DNA of 64,000 nt from Mesorhizobium sp. J8 (lineage in GTDB: Bacteria; Pseudomonadota; Alphaproteobacteria; Rhizobiales; Rhizobiaceae), in NCBI RefSeq assembly GCF_016591715.1, contig NZ_AP024109.1, positions 620,001-684,000 on the forward strand, in the 5' to 3' direction. The notes beneath the pieces are model-generated. The model saw nothing but the letters and a program-made list of their open reading frames with translations. It searched no databases and had not been told where the DNA came from. The position numbers were made by a program, and so were the translations under genes. Positions 1-8,407 of this stretch are shown here, piece by piece (positions within the stretch are counted from its first letter, which is position 1; each line of letters begins with the position of its first letter).

Positions 1-1
1 T

Positions 2-940
2 TCGGCGCTGCGCGAGGCGGAAGTCGCCGAAGTCATCGTGGTCGACGACGCCTCCACCGACGACACCCGGGAAGTGGCCCTGGCCGCCGATGACGGCAGC
101 GGCCGGCTTGCCGTCATCCGCTTCGACGTCAATCGCGGCCCTTCCGCCGCGCGCAACGCGGCCATCCAAGCCTCCAGATCGCCCTTCATCAGCATTCTTG
201 ATGCCGACGATTTCTTCCTCGAGGGCCGCTTTCGCCGGCTTTTCGCCAGCGCCGATTGGGATTTCGCCGCCGACAACATCATGCTGATCCGAGACGATGC
301 GGCGACGGACCTCGCCAAGATCACCGCGCCGCCTTTCGAAGCCGAGCCGGAATTTCTCGATTTCGAGCGCTTCATCGACGGCAACATCTCGCGCCGCCGC
401 GTGCGGCGCGGCGAGTTGGGCTTCCTCAAGCCGGTGATCAGCCGGACTTTCCTCGACCGGCATGGGCTGAGCTACGACGAGAACCTCAGGCTTGGCGAAG
501 ATTACGAACTCTACGCGCGCGCCGTCGCCTGCGGGGCACGCTTCAAAGTCATCAAGTCCTGCGGCTATGGCGCGATCGTGCGCGCCGATTCGCTGAGCGG
601 CCGCCACAGAACGCAGGATTTGAAGCGCCTTGCCGATGCCGATCTGGCGCTGCTCCAGATCGACAGCCTTCCGGAGCGCTCGAAGGCAGCGTTGCGGCGC
701 CATGAGCGCCATGTCCGCGACAAATACCGGCTGCGCAATTTCCTCGATGTGAAAGCCGAGCGCGGGCTGGCGTCGGCTGCGGCTTACGCCTTCGCCAGCC
801 AGTCGAATCTGATCCCGATCGTGCGCGGCGTCGCCACCGACAAGCTCGACGCGCTGTTCCGCCGCACCGGGATTGTTGCGCGGCAGCAAATACCGCCGAT
901 GCGCTTCCTGATGGCGGCAACCAGCGCCGCGAACGAGTGA
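2..940 (+). CDS. ExoO-like family 2 glycosyltransferase, 5' end outside window
   Basis: The frame is open from base 2 with no start codon in the window, so the N-terminus is missing; the first GTG at 38 lies inside the core fold. The visible 312 codons show a GT-A family 2 enzyme: a nucleotide-binding VDDASTDD segment, NRGPSAARNAA, a DADD metal-binding motif (DxD) and a GEDYELYARA (ED) motif. Such enzymes add one sugar from a nucleotide sugar to a lipid-linked oligosaccharide at the inner face of the membrane. The region FIDGN...LGFLKP...YDE.LR.GEDY is closely shared with the second ExoO-like gene at 14286, so the two are paralogues. Donor sugar unknown. Family assignment is firm; the ExoO-type role is inferred. 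Confidence 0.85.
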   Translation, partial: SALREAEVAEVIVVDDASTDDTREVALAADDGSGRLAVIRFDVNRGPSAARNAAIQASRSPFISILDADDFFLEGRFRRLFASADWDFAADNIMLIRDDAATDLAKITAPPFEAEPEFLDFERFIDGNISRRRVRRGELGFLKPVISRTFLDRHGLSYDENLRLGEDYELYARAVACGARFKVIKSCGYGAIVRADSLSGRHRTQDLKRLADADLALLQIDSLPERSKAALRRHERHVRDKYRLRNFLDVKAERGLASAAAYAFASQSNLIPIVRGVATDKLDALFRRTGIVARQQIPPMRFLMAATSAANE

Positions 941-1032
941 TCCTGCATTGTCCCGGAAGCTGGCGCCCCTCAAAAAATCCGCATTCGGAAAACTATGATG
1001 TTGCCTAGTCGCTGCGGGAATGGCAGTCTATG

Positions 1033-1046
1033 TTGCAATGCAGCAA
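1033..1046 (+). promoter_or_regulatory. Palindromic operator-like motif TTGCAATGCAGCAA
   Basis: This 14-base partial palindrome lies 15 bases before the chosen start of the next gene. Close copies occur at 11056-11069 and 11107-11120 (exoL/flippase intergenic region) and 20784-20797 (upstream of the acyltransferase), giving the consensus TTGCARTGCARCAA. The TGC/GCA palindrome resembles published sites of PhaR-type regulators, which is an inference. Confidence 0.45.
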
Positions 1047-1061
1047 TTTCGAAAGACCGAT

Positions 1062-1442
1062 ATGATGGCTTCGATTTTTGGCTTCAGATCTCGGGATCCG
1101 GCGCGCGACCGGCAGACCGATCTCCAGCGTTTCGACCGGTTGGCGAAGCTCTTCGACCAGATCGCGGCGGAGATCGAGGCGGAGAAAACCGGGCTGGAGA
1201 ACCGTTACAAGTCGACGGCCGCCAACGCGGCCTTCCTGGTCGAGGCGATGGAGAACGGTTCGGCATCGGCCAGCAAGGGATCGGACGTCAGCGCGATGAC
1301 CAGCTCGATCCTGAATTGCGAGCGCCGCATTGCGGAACTCGCTCGCCAGAAAGGTTTGATGAAGGAACTGCGTCATTCGCTTGACGCGATCGTCGGGGAT
1401 GGTTTCGATCGGCCCGCTGCGCAGGCGACGGTAAGACGTTGA
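1062..1442 (+). CDS. Small helical protein of unknown function (126 aa)
   Basis: I do not recognise the family. The protein begins MMASIFGF and is mostly charged helix: RFDRLAKLFDQIAAEIEAEK, then an Ala/Ser-rich centre and a second helix ending near KGLMKELRHSLDAI, suggesting a soluble coiled-coil protein. There is no signal peptide or membrane segment, and one cysteine. The ATG at 1062 (or 1065) is preferred over the ATG at 1020, because the upstream choice would place the operator-like palindrome 1033-1046 inside the coding region. It stands alone between the ExoO-like gene and exoK, so an exopolysaccharide role is suggested only by position. The motif hints at co-regulation with exoL and the flippase. 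Confidence 0.6.
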   Translation: MMASIFGFRSRDPARDRQTDLQRFDRLAKLFDQIAAEIEAEKTGLENRYKSTAANAAFLVEAMENGSASASKGSDVSAMTSSILNCERRIAELARQKGLMKELRHSLDAIVGDGFDRPAAQATVRR

Positions 1443-1570
1443 TGGGCGCGTTGGGCGCTGTCATCGGTACGAGGCATTAGAGGAGTTCAAAGGGCGGAGG
1501 ACAGGAAGCGGCTCGCTCATGCGAACCGAGGATGACTTGGGTTGGGCGGACAACACAAGGTGAGTTTGTT

Positions 1571-2455
1571 ATGAACGCAGATCCGGACAACACCTCCGCC
1601 GTGGCGGCTTGCGCGACGTCGCATGCGCCATGGAGCGGATTAACCAGCCTGCGGCTAGGCTTCGTCGGCGCCTTGCTTGCGATCGCAGCGACCCTTGCCG
1701 GGAGCCTGCATCCCGCGCATGCGCAGGAGGCGCAGCAAGAGCTGAAAAGCGCACCGTCCTTCGTCGACGATTTCTCGAATTTCAACCAGTCTCGCTGGTT
1801 CGTCTCGGACGGCTGGACCAACGGCGCCCATCAGAACTGCACTTGGTCGAAGGATCTCGTGCGGCTTTCCGACGGCGTGCTGTCGCTGGGCTTCGAAAAG
1901 CGCAAGCTGAAGGACCGCGATTTCGCCTGCGCCGAGATCCAGACGAAGCAGCGCTACGGCTATGGCGTCTACGAGGCGCGCATGAAGACCGGCACCGGCT
2001 CCGGTCTCAACGCCGCCTTCTTCTCTTATATCGGCCCGCAGGACAAACAGCCCTGGGACGAGATCGACTTCGAGGTCCTCACCAAGGATCCGTCGAAGGT
2101 GCAGGTCAACAGCTACATCCAGGGCAAGCCCAAGAACGGCAAGCTGGTCGACGTCGAGGGCGGCGCCGACAAGGGCTTCAACGATTATGGCTTCGTCTGG
2201 GAGAAGGACCGGCTGCGCTGGTACATCAACGGCAAGCTCGTCCATGAGGTGACCAACCCGGACGAGTTGCCGACCCACTCGCAGAAAATCTTCTTCAGCC
2301 TCTGGGGCAGCGACAAGCTGACCAACTGGATGGGCGCCTTCACCGATCCGGGTAGCAGGGTGATCATGCAGGTCAAGCGCGTCGCTTTCACCGCTTTGGG
2401 CCAGCCATGCCAGTTTCCGGAATCGCTGGCATGCAGCGTAAGTAACAGCAACTAG
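1571..2455 (+). CDS. exoK: Secreted family 16 endo-beta-glycanase (ExoK-like)
   Basis: A 294-aa glycoside hydrolase of family 16 with the catalytic signature EIDFE near residues 164-168 (nucleophile and acid/base glutamates). Family members cut beta-1,3/1,4-glucans with retention; rhizobial ExoK trims nascent succinoglycan-type polysaccharide outside the cell. A long N-terminal stretch with a hydrophobic core (FVGALLAIAATLAG) ending in AHAQ marks a signal peptide. Start: the ATG at 1571 follows AAGGTGAG at good spacing; an in-frame ATG at 1532 has no ribosome site and would lengthen the leader by 13 residues. It stands alone, with repeat DNA and a hairpin downstream before ugd. Confidence 0.88.
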   Translation: MNADPDNTSAVAACATSHAPWSGLTSLRLGFVGALLAIAATLAGSLHPAHAQEAQQELKSAPSFVDDFSNFNQSRWFVSDGWTNGAHQNCTWSKDLVRLSDGVLSLGFEKRKLKDRDFACAEIQTKQRYGYGVYEARMKTGTGSGLNAAFFSYIGPQDKQPWDEIDFEVLTKDPSKVQVNSYIQGKPKNGKLVDVEGGADKGFNDYGFVWEKDRLRWYINGKLVHEVTNPDELPTHSQKIFFSLWGSDKLTNWMGAFTDPGSRVIMQVKRVAFTALGQPCQFPESLACSVSNSN

Positions 2456-2456
2456 G

Positions 2457-2544
2457 GCGTGATCCCGAACCGAAGGACAGCGTCAGCAAAAGTGGCAATC
2501 GGTTTTTGCTTCGCTGACCTGCGGTTCGGATAAGATCATGCTGA
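2457..2544. repeat. Palindromic intergenic repeat, type B (GATCCCGAA family)
   Basis: Starts GTGATCCCGAACCG right after the exoK stop and closes with CGGTTCGGATAAGATCATGC, so the outer arms pair. A related, shorter element with GATCCCGAAAAG...TTCGGAAAAGATC lies at 57139-57186. Short imperfect palindromes like this are common between rhizobial genes; they are non-coding and may act as transcript ends. Confidence 0.6.
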
Positions 2545-2580
2545 ACCAACCAGGCCGTTGGCCTAGGGGACATCTGAACC

Positions 2581-2609
2581 GGCCGGGCTGCTTTTGTGGC
2601 CCGGCCTTT
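2581..2609 (+). terminator. Hairpin terminator between exoK and ugd
   Basis: GGCCGGGC (2581-2588) pairs with GCCCGGCC (2599-2606) around a T-rich loop and is followed by TTTG. It probably ends the exoK transcript; lying 20 bases before the ugd start it could also attenuate ugd. Confidence 0.6.
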
Positions 2610-2626
2610 GACAGGAATAGAACCAA

Positions 2627-3958
2627 ATGAATTTGACGGTGTTTGGGATTGGCTATGTCGGTCTCGTCCAGGCGGCTGTGCTTGCCGAGGTCGGCCACGA
2701 GGTGGTGTGCGTCGATGTCGACGAGAAGAAGGTGGAGCGGCTCAACCAGGGTTTGATCCCGATTTTCGAACCCGGCCTGGAAAGTCTCGTCAAGGAAAAC
2801 CACGCGGCCGGCCGCATCCGCTTCACCACGGATGCCGCGGCGGCCGTCAGGCATGGCCAGATTCAGATGATTGCGGTCGGCACGCCGCCCGGCGAGGATG
2901 GCTCGGCCGATCTGAGATATGTGCTCGCCGTCGCCGAGACCATCGGTCGCGAGATGGACGGCCCCAAGATCGTCGTCGGCAAGTCTACGGTGCCGGTCGG
3001 CACTTGCGAGAAGGTGAAGGCCAAGATCGCCGAGACGCTGAAGAAGCGCGGCCGCGAGGATCTCGCCTTCGACGTCGCCTCAAATCCGGAGTTCCTCAAG
3101 GAGGGCTCGGCGGTCGCCGACTGCATGAAGCCGGACCGCATCATCGTGGGCACCTCCAGCGAGGACACCGAGATGGTGATGCGCGAGCTCTATGCGCCGT
3201 TCAATCGCAACCACGAGAAGATGATCGTGATGGATGTACGCAGTGCCGAATTCACCAAATACGCCGCCAATTGCATGCTGGCGACCAAGATCAGCTTCAT
3301 GAACGAGATGGCCAACCTGGCCGAGCAGCTGGGCGCCGACATCGAGGAGGTGCGCAAGGGCATCGGCTCGGATCCGCGCATCGGCTACCACTTCATCTAT
3401 CCCGGCCTCGGCTATGGCGGCTCCTGCTTCCCGAAGGATGTGCGCGCGCTGATCAAGACCGCTGAGGGCGTCAAGTTCGACGCCAAGCTGCTGCGCGCCG
3501 TCGAGGAGCGCAACAATGCGCAAAAGTCGGTCCTGTTCGATAAGGTCAACCACTATTTCAAGGGCGCGCTCAGGGGCAAGACCTTCGCCGTCTGGGGGCT
3601 GGCCTTCAAGCCAAACACCGACGACATGCGCGAGGCGCCGTCGCGCACGCTGATGGAAGCGCTGTGGGCGGCCGGCGCCAAGGTGCAGGCCTACGATCCC
3701 GAGGCGATGCAGGAGTGCCAGGCGATCTATGGCCTGCGCGAGGATCTGCTTTTGTGCGGCACCAAGGAGGCGGCGCTGCGCGGCGCCAACGCGCTGCTGA
3801 TCTGCACCGAATGGAAGAGCTTCCGCGCGCCGTCCTTCGACGCGCTCAAGGATGCGCTGACGACGCCGGTCATCTTCGATGGCCGCAATCTCTACGATCC
3901 CAAGGTGATCGCGCGCTACGGCATCGAGTATTTCTCCATCGGCAGGATGGCGGCATGA
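2627..3958 (+). CDS. ugd: UDP-glucose 6-dehydrogenase
   Basis: Oxidises UDP-glucose to UDP-glucuronate with two NAD+, supplying glucuronic acid for acidic exopolysaccharide, capsule or LPS. The 443-aa length is typical. The N-terminus carries the Rossmann nucleotide motif GIGYVGL, and the catalytic cysteine (about residue 267) sits in [10 protein letters not shown]; the C-terminal third ([19 protein letters not shown]) is the UDP-binding domain. The start ATG follows AGGAATAGAACCAA. Rhizobial orthologues are often called rkpK. It is the first of a plus-strand run with the GMC oxidoreductase and its small partner. Uridylyl transfer to make its substrate is provided by exoN at 15296. Confidence 0.95.
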   Translation: MNLTVFGIGYVGLVQAAVLAEVGHEVVCVDVDEKKVERLNQGLIPIFEPGLESLVKENHAAGRIRFTTDAAAAVRHGQIQMIAVGTPPGEDGSADLRYVLAVAETIGREMDGPKIVVGKSTVPVGTCEKVKAKIAETLKKRGREDLAFDVASNPEFLKEGSAVADCMKPDRIIVGTSSEDTEMVMRELYAPFNRNHEKMIVMDVRSAEFTKYAANCMLATKISFMNEMANLAEQLGADIEEVRKGIGSDPRIGYHFIYPGLGYGGSCFPKDVRALIKTAEGVKFDAKLLRAVEERNNAQKSVLFDKVNHYFKGALRGKTFAVWGLAFKPNTDDMREAPSRTLMEALWAAGAKVQAYDPEAMQECQAIYGLREDLLLCGTKEAALRGANALLICTEWKSFRAPSFDALKDALTTPVIFDGRNLYDPKVIARYGIEYFSIGRMAA

Positions 3959-4048
3959 CGATGGCTGCTTGCCCCAGGAAGAACTTCCGCCCCGAACGAC
4001 AGCGGGGCCGACAATGACCATGCCCGTGAAGCAGGAGGGTTCGATCTG

Positions 4049-5497
4049 ATGGTGCTGGACGTTCGGCCCGAACAAATCGCCAGCGAGCATTTCGATCTCG
4101 TCGTCATCGGATCCGGCTTCGGGTCGTCCTTCTTCCTGCACGAATTCCTGAAGCGGCGCAAAGCCCGCGTCCTCGTGCTCGAATGGGGCCGCCACAATAC
4201 GCATGAGTGGCAGCTCAGCCAGAACGCCAACACCGACATAGACGACGAGAGCACCTACGATACGGACAATCCCGACAAGCCGTGGAATTACACGATCGGC
4301 CTCGGCGGCGGCACCAATTGCTGGTTCGCGCAGACGCCGCGTTTCCATCCAAACGACTTCAGGCTGAAGAGCACCTATGGCGTCGGCAACGACTGGCCGA
4401 TCAGCTATGACGAGCTTGAGCCGTTCTATGGCGACGCCGAGGAAATCATGTCGATCTCCGGCGATCCCGACATGGCGCGGATGCTGCCGCGCTCGCGACC
4501 GTTTCCGCAGCCGCCGCATCGCATGTCGACGCCCGACCGTATGATGAAGGCGGCGCAGCCGGATCAGCACTTCGTCATGCCGACCGCCCGGGCGCGGGTG
4601 GCGACGCCGCAGCGCGCTTCGTGCTGCGCCAATTTGAGATGCTGGTTGTGTCCGGCGGATGCCAAGTTCACCGTCAACAACGGCCTGATGCATGTCTTCC
4701 AGCATCCCGACGTCTCGGTTTGCCTCGGCGCTGAGGTACGCCGGTTCGACCATGCCGGCGGTGCGGTCCGCTCCGTCGCCTTCGTGCGGGACGGCAAGGA
4801 ATATTCAGTCGGCGGCGATCTCTTCATCCTTGGCGCCAATGCCATACAGAGCCCCGCGATCATGCTGCGCTCCGGACTTGGCGGCGAGTTCGTCGGCTTG
4901 GGCCTGCACGAATCCTATGGCTGGAATTACGAGGCCTATCTCGGCGGCGTCGACAATTTCGACGGCTCGACCATCACCACCGGCCTCAATTTCGGCCTTT
5001 ACGACGGGCCGCACCGGGCCGAGCATGCGGCGGCGCTCGTCTATTTCGAGAATCGCTGGCAGCACGGTATGCGCGCCGAGAAGGGCAGGCTGCGGCAGGT
5101 GCTGCCGCTGGTCATCGTCACCGAGAACCTGCTCGATCCTGAAAACCGCGTCATCCTCGACAAGAACGAGAACGCCTTCGTCAGCTTCAAGGGCGCGTCT
5201 GACTATGCCACCAAGGGCATGGCGAAAGCGCTGGAAAGGCTGCCGGAGCTGCTCAAGCCGCTGCCGGTCGAGCAGATTTTCGATCGCGGCATAAGGCCGA
5301 CGGAATCTCACGTGCAGGGTACGCTGCGCATGGGCACAGGCCCGGCCGATTCCGTGGTCGACCGCGACATGATCCATCACCAGCTCAGGAACCTCGTGGT
5401 CGTCGGCACCAGCACCTATCCGAGCTGTTCCTGCGCCAATCCAAGCCTGACCGCGGCTGCCCTGTCCTTGCGGGCGGCGGGGAAGCTGGCGGCATGA
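4049..5497 (+). CDS. GMC-type FAD oxidoreductase
   Basis: A 482-aa flavoprotein. The dinucleotide-binding motif VVIGSGFGSSFFL lies near residues 17-30, followed by an acidic strand end (VLVLEWG), and LGGGTNCW is the second FAD contact typical of glucose-methanol-choline oxidoreductases. The C-terminal HVQGTLRMG and NLVVVGTSTYPSCSCANPSLT segment is the usual FAD/active-site end. Substrate unknown; sugar or alcohol oxidation is the family norm. AGGAGG stands 10 bases before the ATG. It overlaps the next gene's region by ATGA, and that product has a twin-arginine leader, so the pair probably forms a gluconate- or fructose-dehydrogenase-like complex. A role in modifying exopolysaccharide sugars is inferred from position only. 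Confidence 0.8.
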   Translation: MVLDVRPEQIASEHFDLVVIGSGFGSSFFLHEFLKRRKARVLVLEWGRHNTHEWQLSQNANTDIDDESTYDTDNPDKPWNYTIGLGGGTNCWFAQTPRFHPNDFRLKSTYGVGNDWPISYDELEPFYGDAEEIMSISGDPDMARMLPRSRPFPQPPHRMSTPDRMMKAAQPDQHFVMPTARARVATPQRASCCANLRCWLCPADAKFTVNNGLMHVFQHPDVSVCLGAEVRRFDHAGGAVRSVAFVRDGKEYSVGGDLFILGANAIQSPAIMLRSGLGGEFVGLGLHESYGWNYEAYLGGVDNFDGSTITTGLNFGLYDGPHRAEHAAALVYFENRWQHGMRAEKGRLRQVLPLVIVTENLLDPENRVILDKNENAFVSFKGASDYATKGMAKALERLPELLKPLPVEQIFDRGIRPTESHVQGTLRMGTGPADSVVDRDMIHHQLRNLVVVGTSTYPSCSCANPSLTAAALSLRAAGKLAA

Positions 5498-5508
5498 GGG
5501 AGGGGCCG

Positions 5509-5952
5509 ATGAAGATCACACGCCGCACCGCACTCGCCATCGTCGCCGGCGGCATTGCCTCGACGGGTATCGCCGCTGCCGCCGTCTCGTCCTTCTCGGA
5601 CGAGGACCTGGTTCGCGTCACGCTGGAGAAATATTTCGGTCCGCTCAACATGCGCATCGAGCACCTGCAGCAATTCGTGCTCGAGTTTCAGAACCGCAAC
5701 CCCTGGATATTCCCGAGCGCCAAGGTGGCGGACGTGGTGACGCTGGCCGAAACGGTGAAGCTCGGCAAGGCGCGCGAGCTGCTGCCGCAGGACAAACGGC
5801 GCGATCTGCGCCACTTCGATCGCTGGGTCATCGCCGAGTTCCACATGCTGACCGATTACGCCTGGCGCAGCTCGCCCGACGATCCGGTCCGCTTCACCGG
5901 CTGGCATCCATGCACCAATCCCTTCGCCGATCTGGAGCTGCAGAATGCGTAA
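5509..5952 (+). CDS. Small Tat-exported partner of the GMC oxidoreductase
   Basis: A 147-aa protein starting MKITRRTALAIVAGGIAS, a twin-arginine-like leader with a hydrophobic stretch, as in the small gamma subunits of membrane gluconate/fructose dehydrogenases. These small subunits escort the folded flavoprotein through the Tat system. The rest is helical with a WHPCTNPF segment near the C-terminus. The ATG at 5509 is preferred because GGAGGGG precedes it and it places the twin arginines correctly; an upstream ATG at 5494 overlaps the previous stop. Homology to the subunit-3 family is suggested by leader, size and neighbour rather than by a clear motif. Confidence 0.6.
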   Translation: MKITRRTALAIVAGGIASTGIAAAAVSSFSDEDLVRVTLEKYFGPLNMRIEHLQQFVLEFQNRNPWIFPSAKVADVVTLAETVKLGKARELLPQDKRRDLRHFDRWVIAEFHMLTDYAWRSSPDDPVRFTGWHPCTNPFADLELQNA

Positions 5953-5982
5953 GGCAGGCGGAACGGAAGTCCTTTGTTTTCA

Positions 5983-6028
5983 CGCAATTCCGGACGCAAA
6001 ACCGTCTAATGGTTTTCCTGGAATTGCT
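5983..6028. repeat. Palindromic intergenic repeat, type A (GCAATTCCGGACG family)
   Basis: CGCAATTCCGGACGCAAAACCG followed by a degenerate centre and TTTCCTGGAATTGCT; outer arms pair. Other copies: 26051-26097, 27113-27160 and, reversed, 55781-55827. It abuts the start of the next glycosyltransferase gene. Confidence 0.75.
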
Positions 6029-6045
6029 TCAGCATGAGGTCGCAA

Positions 6046-7266
6046 ATGGCTGTGCAGCGCAAACCGACGGTCACCGTCATCGTCCCCACCTTCAATCGTG
6101 AAAAATTCCTGCCCGAAGCCATCGACAGCCTGCTGCGGCAGACTGTGGCGCCGGATCAGATACTAATCGTCGATGATGGCTCGACGGACAACACCGCCGC
6201 GGTAGCGGCCGCTTTCCCGGCGCCGGTGGAATATTACCGCAAGGAGAATGGCGGCAAGTCGACGGCGCTGAATTTCGCCCTGAAGCACTGCACGGGCGAT
6301 TTCGTCTGGATATTCGACGACGACGACGTCGCGCACCCGACGGCGCTGGAACGGTTTCTCGCCGCCTTCGAGCGGGAACCGGACGCCGATTTCGCTTTCG
6401 GCGAATATGCGCGCTTCCAGCGCTCGGCCCAGATCGAGGAGGAGGACTACGAGATCGTCGCCTTCGGCCACGTCACCCAGGACAATTTCTTCCCGTCCCA
6501 CCTCGAATATTGCCACGTCCACCAACCCGGTCTCCTGGTGCGCCGCGAATGCTATGACGAGGTGGGAGGCTTCAACGAGACCCTGGTCCGGTCGCAGGAC
6601 TATGAGATGATGCTGAGGCTCGCTCGCCGGTTCAAGGCAATCCGGGTCGAGGGCCTGATGTTCTTCCAGCGCCAGCACGACATGGTCCGCGGCAGCACCA
6701 AGGTCGTGATTTCCTATACCGACCGGATAAAGGCCTGGGGCTCGTACGACCGCGTGATCATGGAGGAGATCTACAAGTCGGTCGATCTCCACGAATATCT
6801 CGATCGCTCGGAACAGGCCTTGCCGAAGACGGCCGATCTCGAGATGCAGGCGCTGCTGCAGCGCTCGAGCATCATGGCCAGGAAGGGCCTATGGCACCAC
6901 GCGGCCGCGGACATCCGCCGCTACGCCCAGCTTGCCGAGCGAGCCGGAAAGACCTCGCTCAGCGACAAGGAGCGCGCCATCGTGCGGCGCACCTTCGAAG
7001 CCTATGACACGGGCCTGGCGTCCGCCACCGCCGACGCATTCGTCTCGGCGGTGAAAGGATGGAAGGCGGGTCCGCTGAAGGCCGACATCGTCAGGGAGTA
7101 CATGCACTCTTTCCCCTATTTCCTCGCCCGCGATTTGAAGGCGGGAAAACTCGTTCCAGCGTCGAAGCTTTTGCGGGAGTACTCGACGCTGTCTCTTTCA
7201 GGCTCGGTCAGTCGCCTCTGTCGGGCAATGACGTCGAAGCTTCCGTTGCAGCGCGGCGCAAGCTGA
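6046..7266 (+). CDS. Family 2 glycosyltransferase
   Basis: A 406-aa inverting GT-A enzyme: TVIVPTFNREKFLPEAIDS at the N-terminus, IVDDGSTDN for the nucleotide, a run of aspartates (IFDDDD) as the metal-binding DxD, and SQDYEMMLRLA as the acceptor-side ED motif. The last 150 residues are helical and have no membrane span, so the protein is probably peripheral at the inner membrane. Start: ATG at 6046 follows GAGGTCGCAA; the ATG at 6034 falls just after the repeat end and lacks a ribosome site. It precedes a GT4 gene by 59 bases and probably shares its transcript. Donor and acceptor unknown. Confidence 0.85.
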   Translation: MAVQRKPTVTVIVPTFNREKFLPEAIDSLLRQTVAPDQILIVDDGSTDNTAAVAAAFPAPVEYYRKENGGKSTALNFALKHCTGDFVWIFDDDDVAHPTALERFLAAFEREPDADFAFGEYARFQRSAQIEEEDYEIVAFGHVTQDNFFPSHLEYCHVHQPGLLVRRECYDEVGGFNETLVRSQDYEMMLRLARRFKAIRVEGLMFFQRQHDMVRGSTKVVISYTDRIKAWGSYDRVIMEEIYKSVDLHEYLDRSEQALPKTADLEMQALLQRSSIMARKGLWHHAAADIRRYAQLAERAGKTSLSDKERAIVRRTFEAYDTGLASATADAFVSAVKGWKAGPLKADIVREYMHSFPYFLARDLKAGKLVPASKLLREYSTLSLSGSVSRLCRAMTSKLPLQRGAS

Positions 7267-7325
7267 CGGCCTACAATTGAGCGCCGGGCTGCCGGACAAC
7301 GCCGGACCGAATTAGGAGCCGAACG

Positions 7326-8405
7326 ATGAAAGTGCTTTTCGCAAGCGGCAACGGATACATCCCCGAGTTCACCGGCGGCGTGCAATCCAACACCCATCAT
7401 CTGGTCGAACAGCTGATCGAGCATGGCCACCAGGCGTCGGTCCTGGCCTCGCTGTTCGGCGACGGCATGTTCGGCTTCAAGGCGCGCGCCAAGATGAAGC
7501 TGCTGCGGCAGCCGGCGGTGGTCGACAATTTTCCGGGCTACCCGGTGATACGCGCCTGGTTCCCCTGGGACGCGGCCGGCTTCGCCGTCAGCAAAACCAG
7601 GCCCGACGTCGCCGTCGTGCAGTGCCACAAATCCGTCCCGCTCGGAAAGGCGCTCCTCGCCGAAGGCGTGCCGCTGGTCGTCTATCTCCACAATGTCGAA
7701 TTCCACGAGCTCGCCGGCGATCCGCGCGAGCTCGGTTCGGCCTTGTACATCGCCAATTCGGAATTCACCGCGCGCACCTACAGGGAAAAATTCGGCATCG
7801 AATCCATCGTGCTTCCGCCGACCATCAACGACGCCCTCTATTGCACGCACACGACCGGCGAATTCGTCACCATGATCAATCCCTATGAGGAGAAGGGTTT
7901 CGATCTGGCGGTCAAGATCGCGGGCGCTTGTCCGGAGATCCCCTTCCTCTTCGTGGAAAGCTGGAAGCTGGACGACGACCATCGCGCGCGCGTCGAGAAG
8001 ACCATTGCGCCATTCTCGAATATCAAGCTCGAAAACCGCACCAACGACATGAAGACGGTCTATGGCCGCACCAAAATCCTGCTTGCCCCGAGCAAATGGG
8101 AGGAAGCCTGGGGCCGCGTGGCGTCCGAGGCGCATTGCAGCGGCATCCCGGTCGTCGGATCGAGGCGCGGTGGCCTGCCCGAAGCCATCGGCCCCGGCGG
8201 TGTGGTGCTCGACTACGACGCTCCGCTCGCTGATTGGGCCTCCGCGGTGGAGCGCCTGTGGAACGACCGCCAGGAATACGAGCGGCTTTCGGCTGCGGCT
8301 CTTACCTTCTCCAAGCGTCCGGAGCTCGATCCCGCGCGGCAGCTGGTTGTGTTTCTGGACCTCCTCGAAAGGGCGGCCCGGCAAGGCGTTCGCCGCGCCG
8401 CGTAG
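7326..8405 (+). CDS. Family 4 glycosyltransferase
   Basis: A 359-aa GT-B fold enzyme. The N-terminal half has the glycine-rich acceptor loop EFTGGVQSNTHHL; the C-terminal half has the donor region PSKWEEAWGRVASEAHCSGIPVVGSRRGGLPEAIG with the spaced glutamates of retaining GT4 enzymes. AGGAG precedes the ATG at seven bases. Cytoplasmic, acting on a lipid-linked intermediate of the exopolysaccharide; sugar not predictable. It converges with the phosphoribosyltransferase gene, the two stops being two bases apart. Confidence 0.85.
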   Translation: MKVLFASGNGYIPEFTGGVQSNTHHLVEQLIEHGHQASVLASLFGDGMFGFKARAKMKLLRQPAVVDNFPGYPVIRAWFPWDAAGFAVSKTRPDVAVVQCHKSVPLGKALLAEGVPLVVYLHNVEFHELAGDPRELGSALYIANSEFTARTYREKFGIESIVLPPTINDALYCTHTTGEFVTMINPYEEKGFDLAVKIAGACPEIPFLFVESWKLDDDHRARVEKTIAPFSNIKLENRTNDMKTVYGRTKILLAPSKWEEAWGRVASEAHCSGIPVVGSRRGGLPEAIGPGGVVLDYDAPLADWASAVERLWNDRQEYERLSAAALTFSKRPELDPARQLVVFLDLLERAARQGVRRAA

Positions 8406-8407
8406 CT

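Noticed and set aside
3080..4753. 557-aa open frame on the minus strand opposite ugd and the GMC gene
   Set aside because: Covers two well-recognised plus-strand genes in antisense; histidine/arginine-rich shadow translation.
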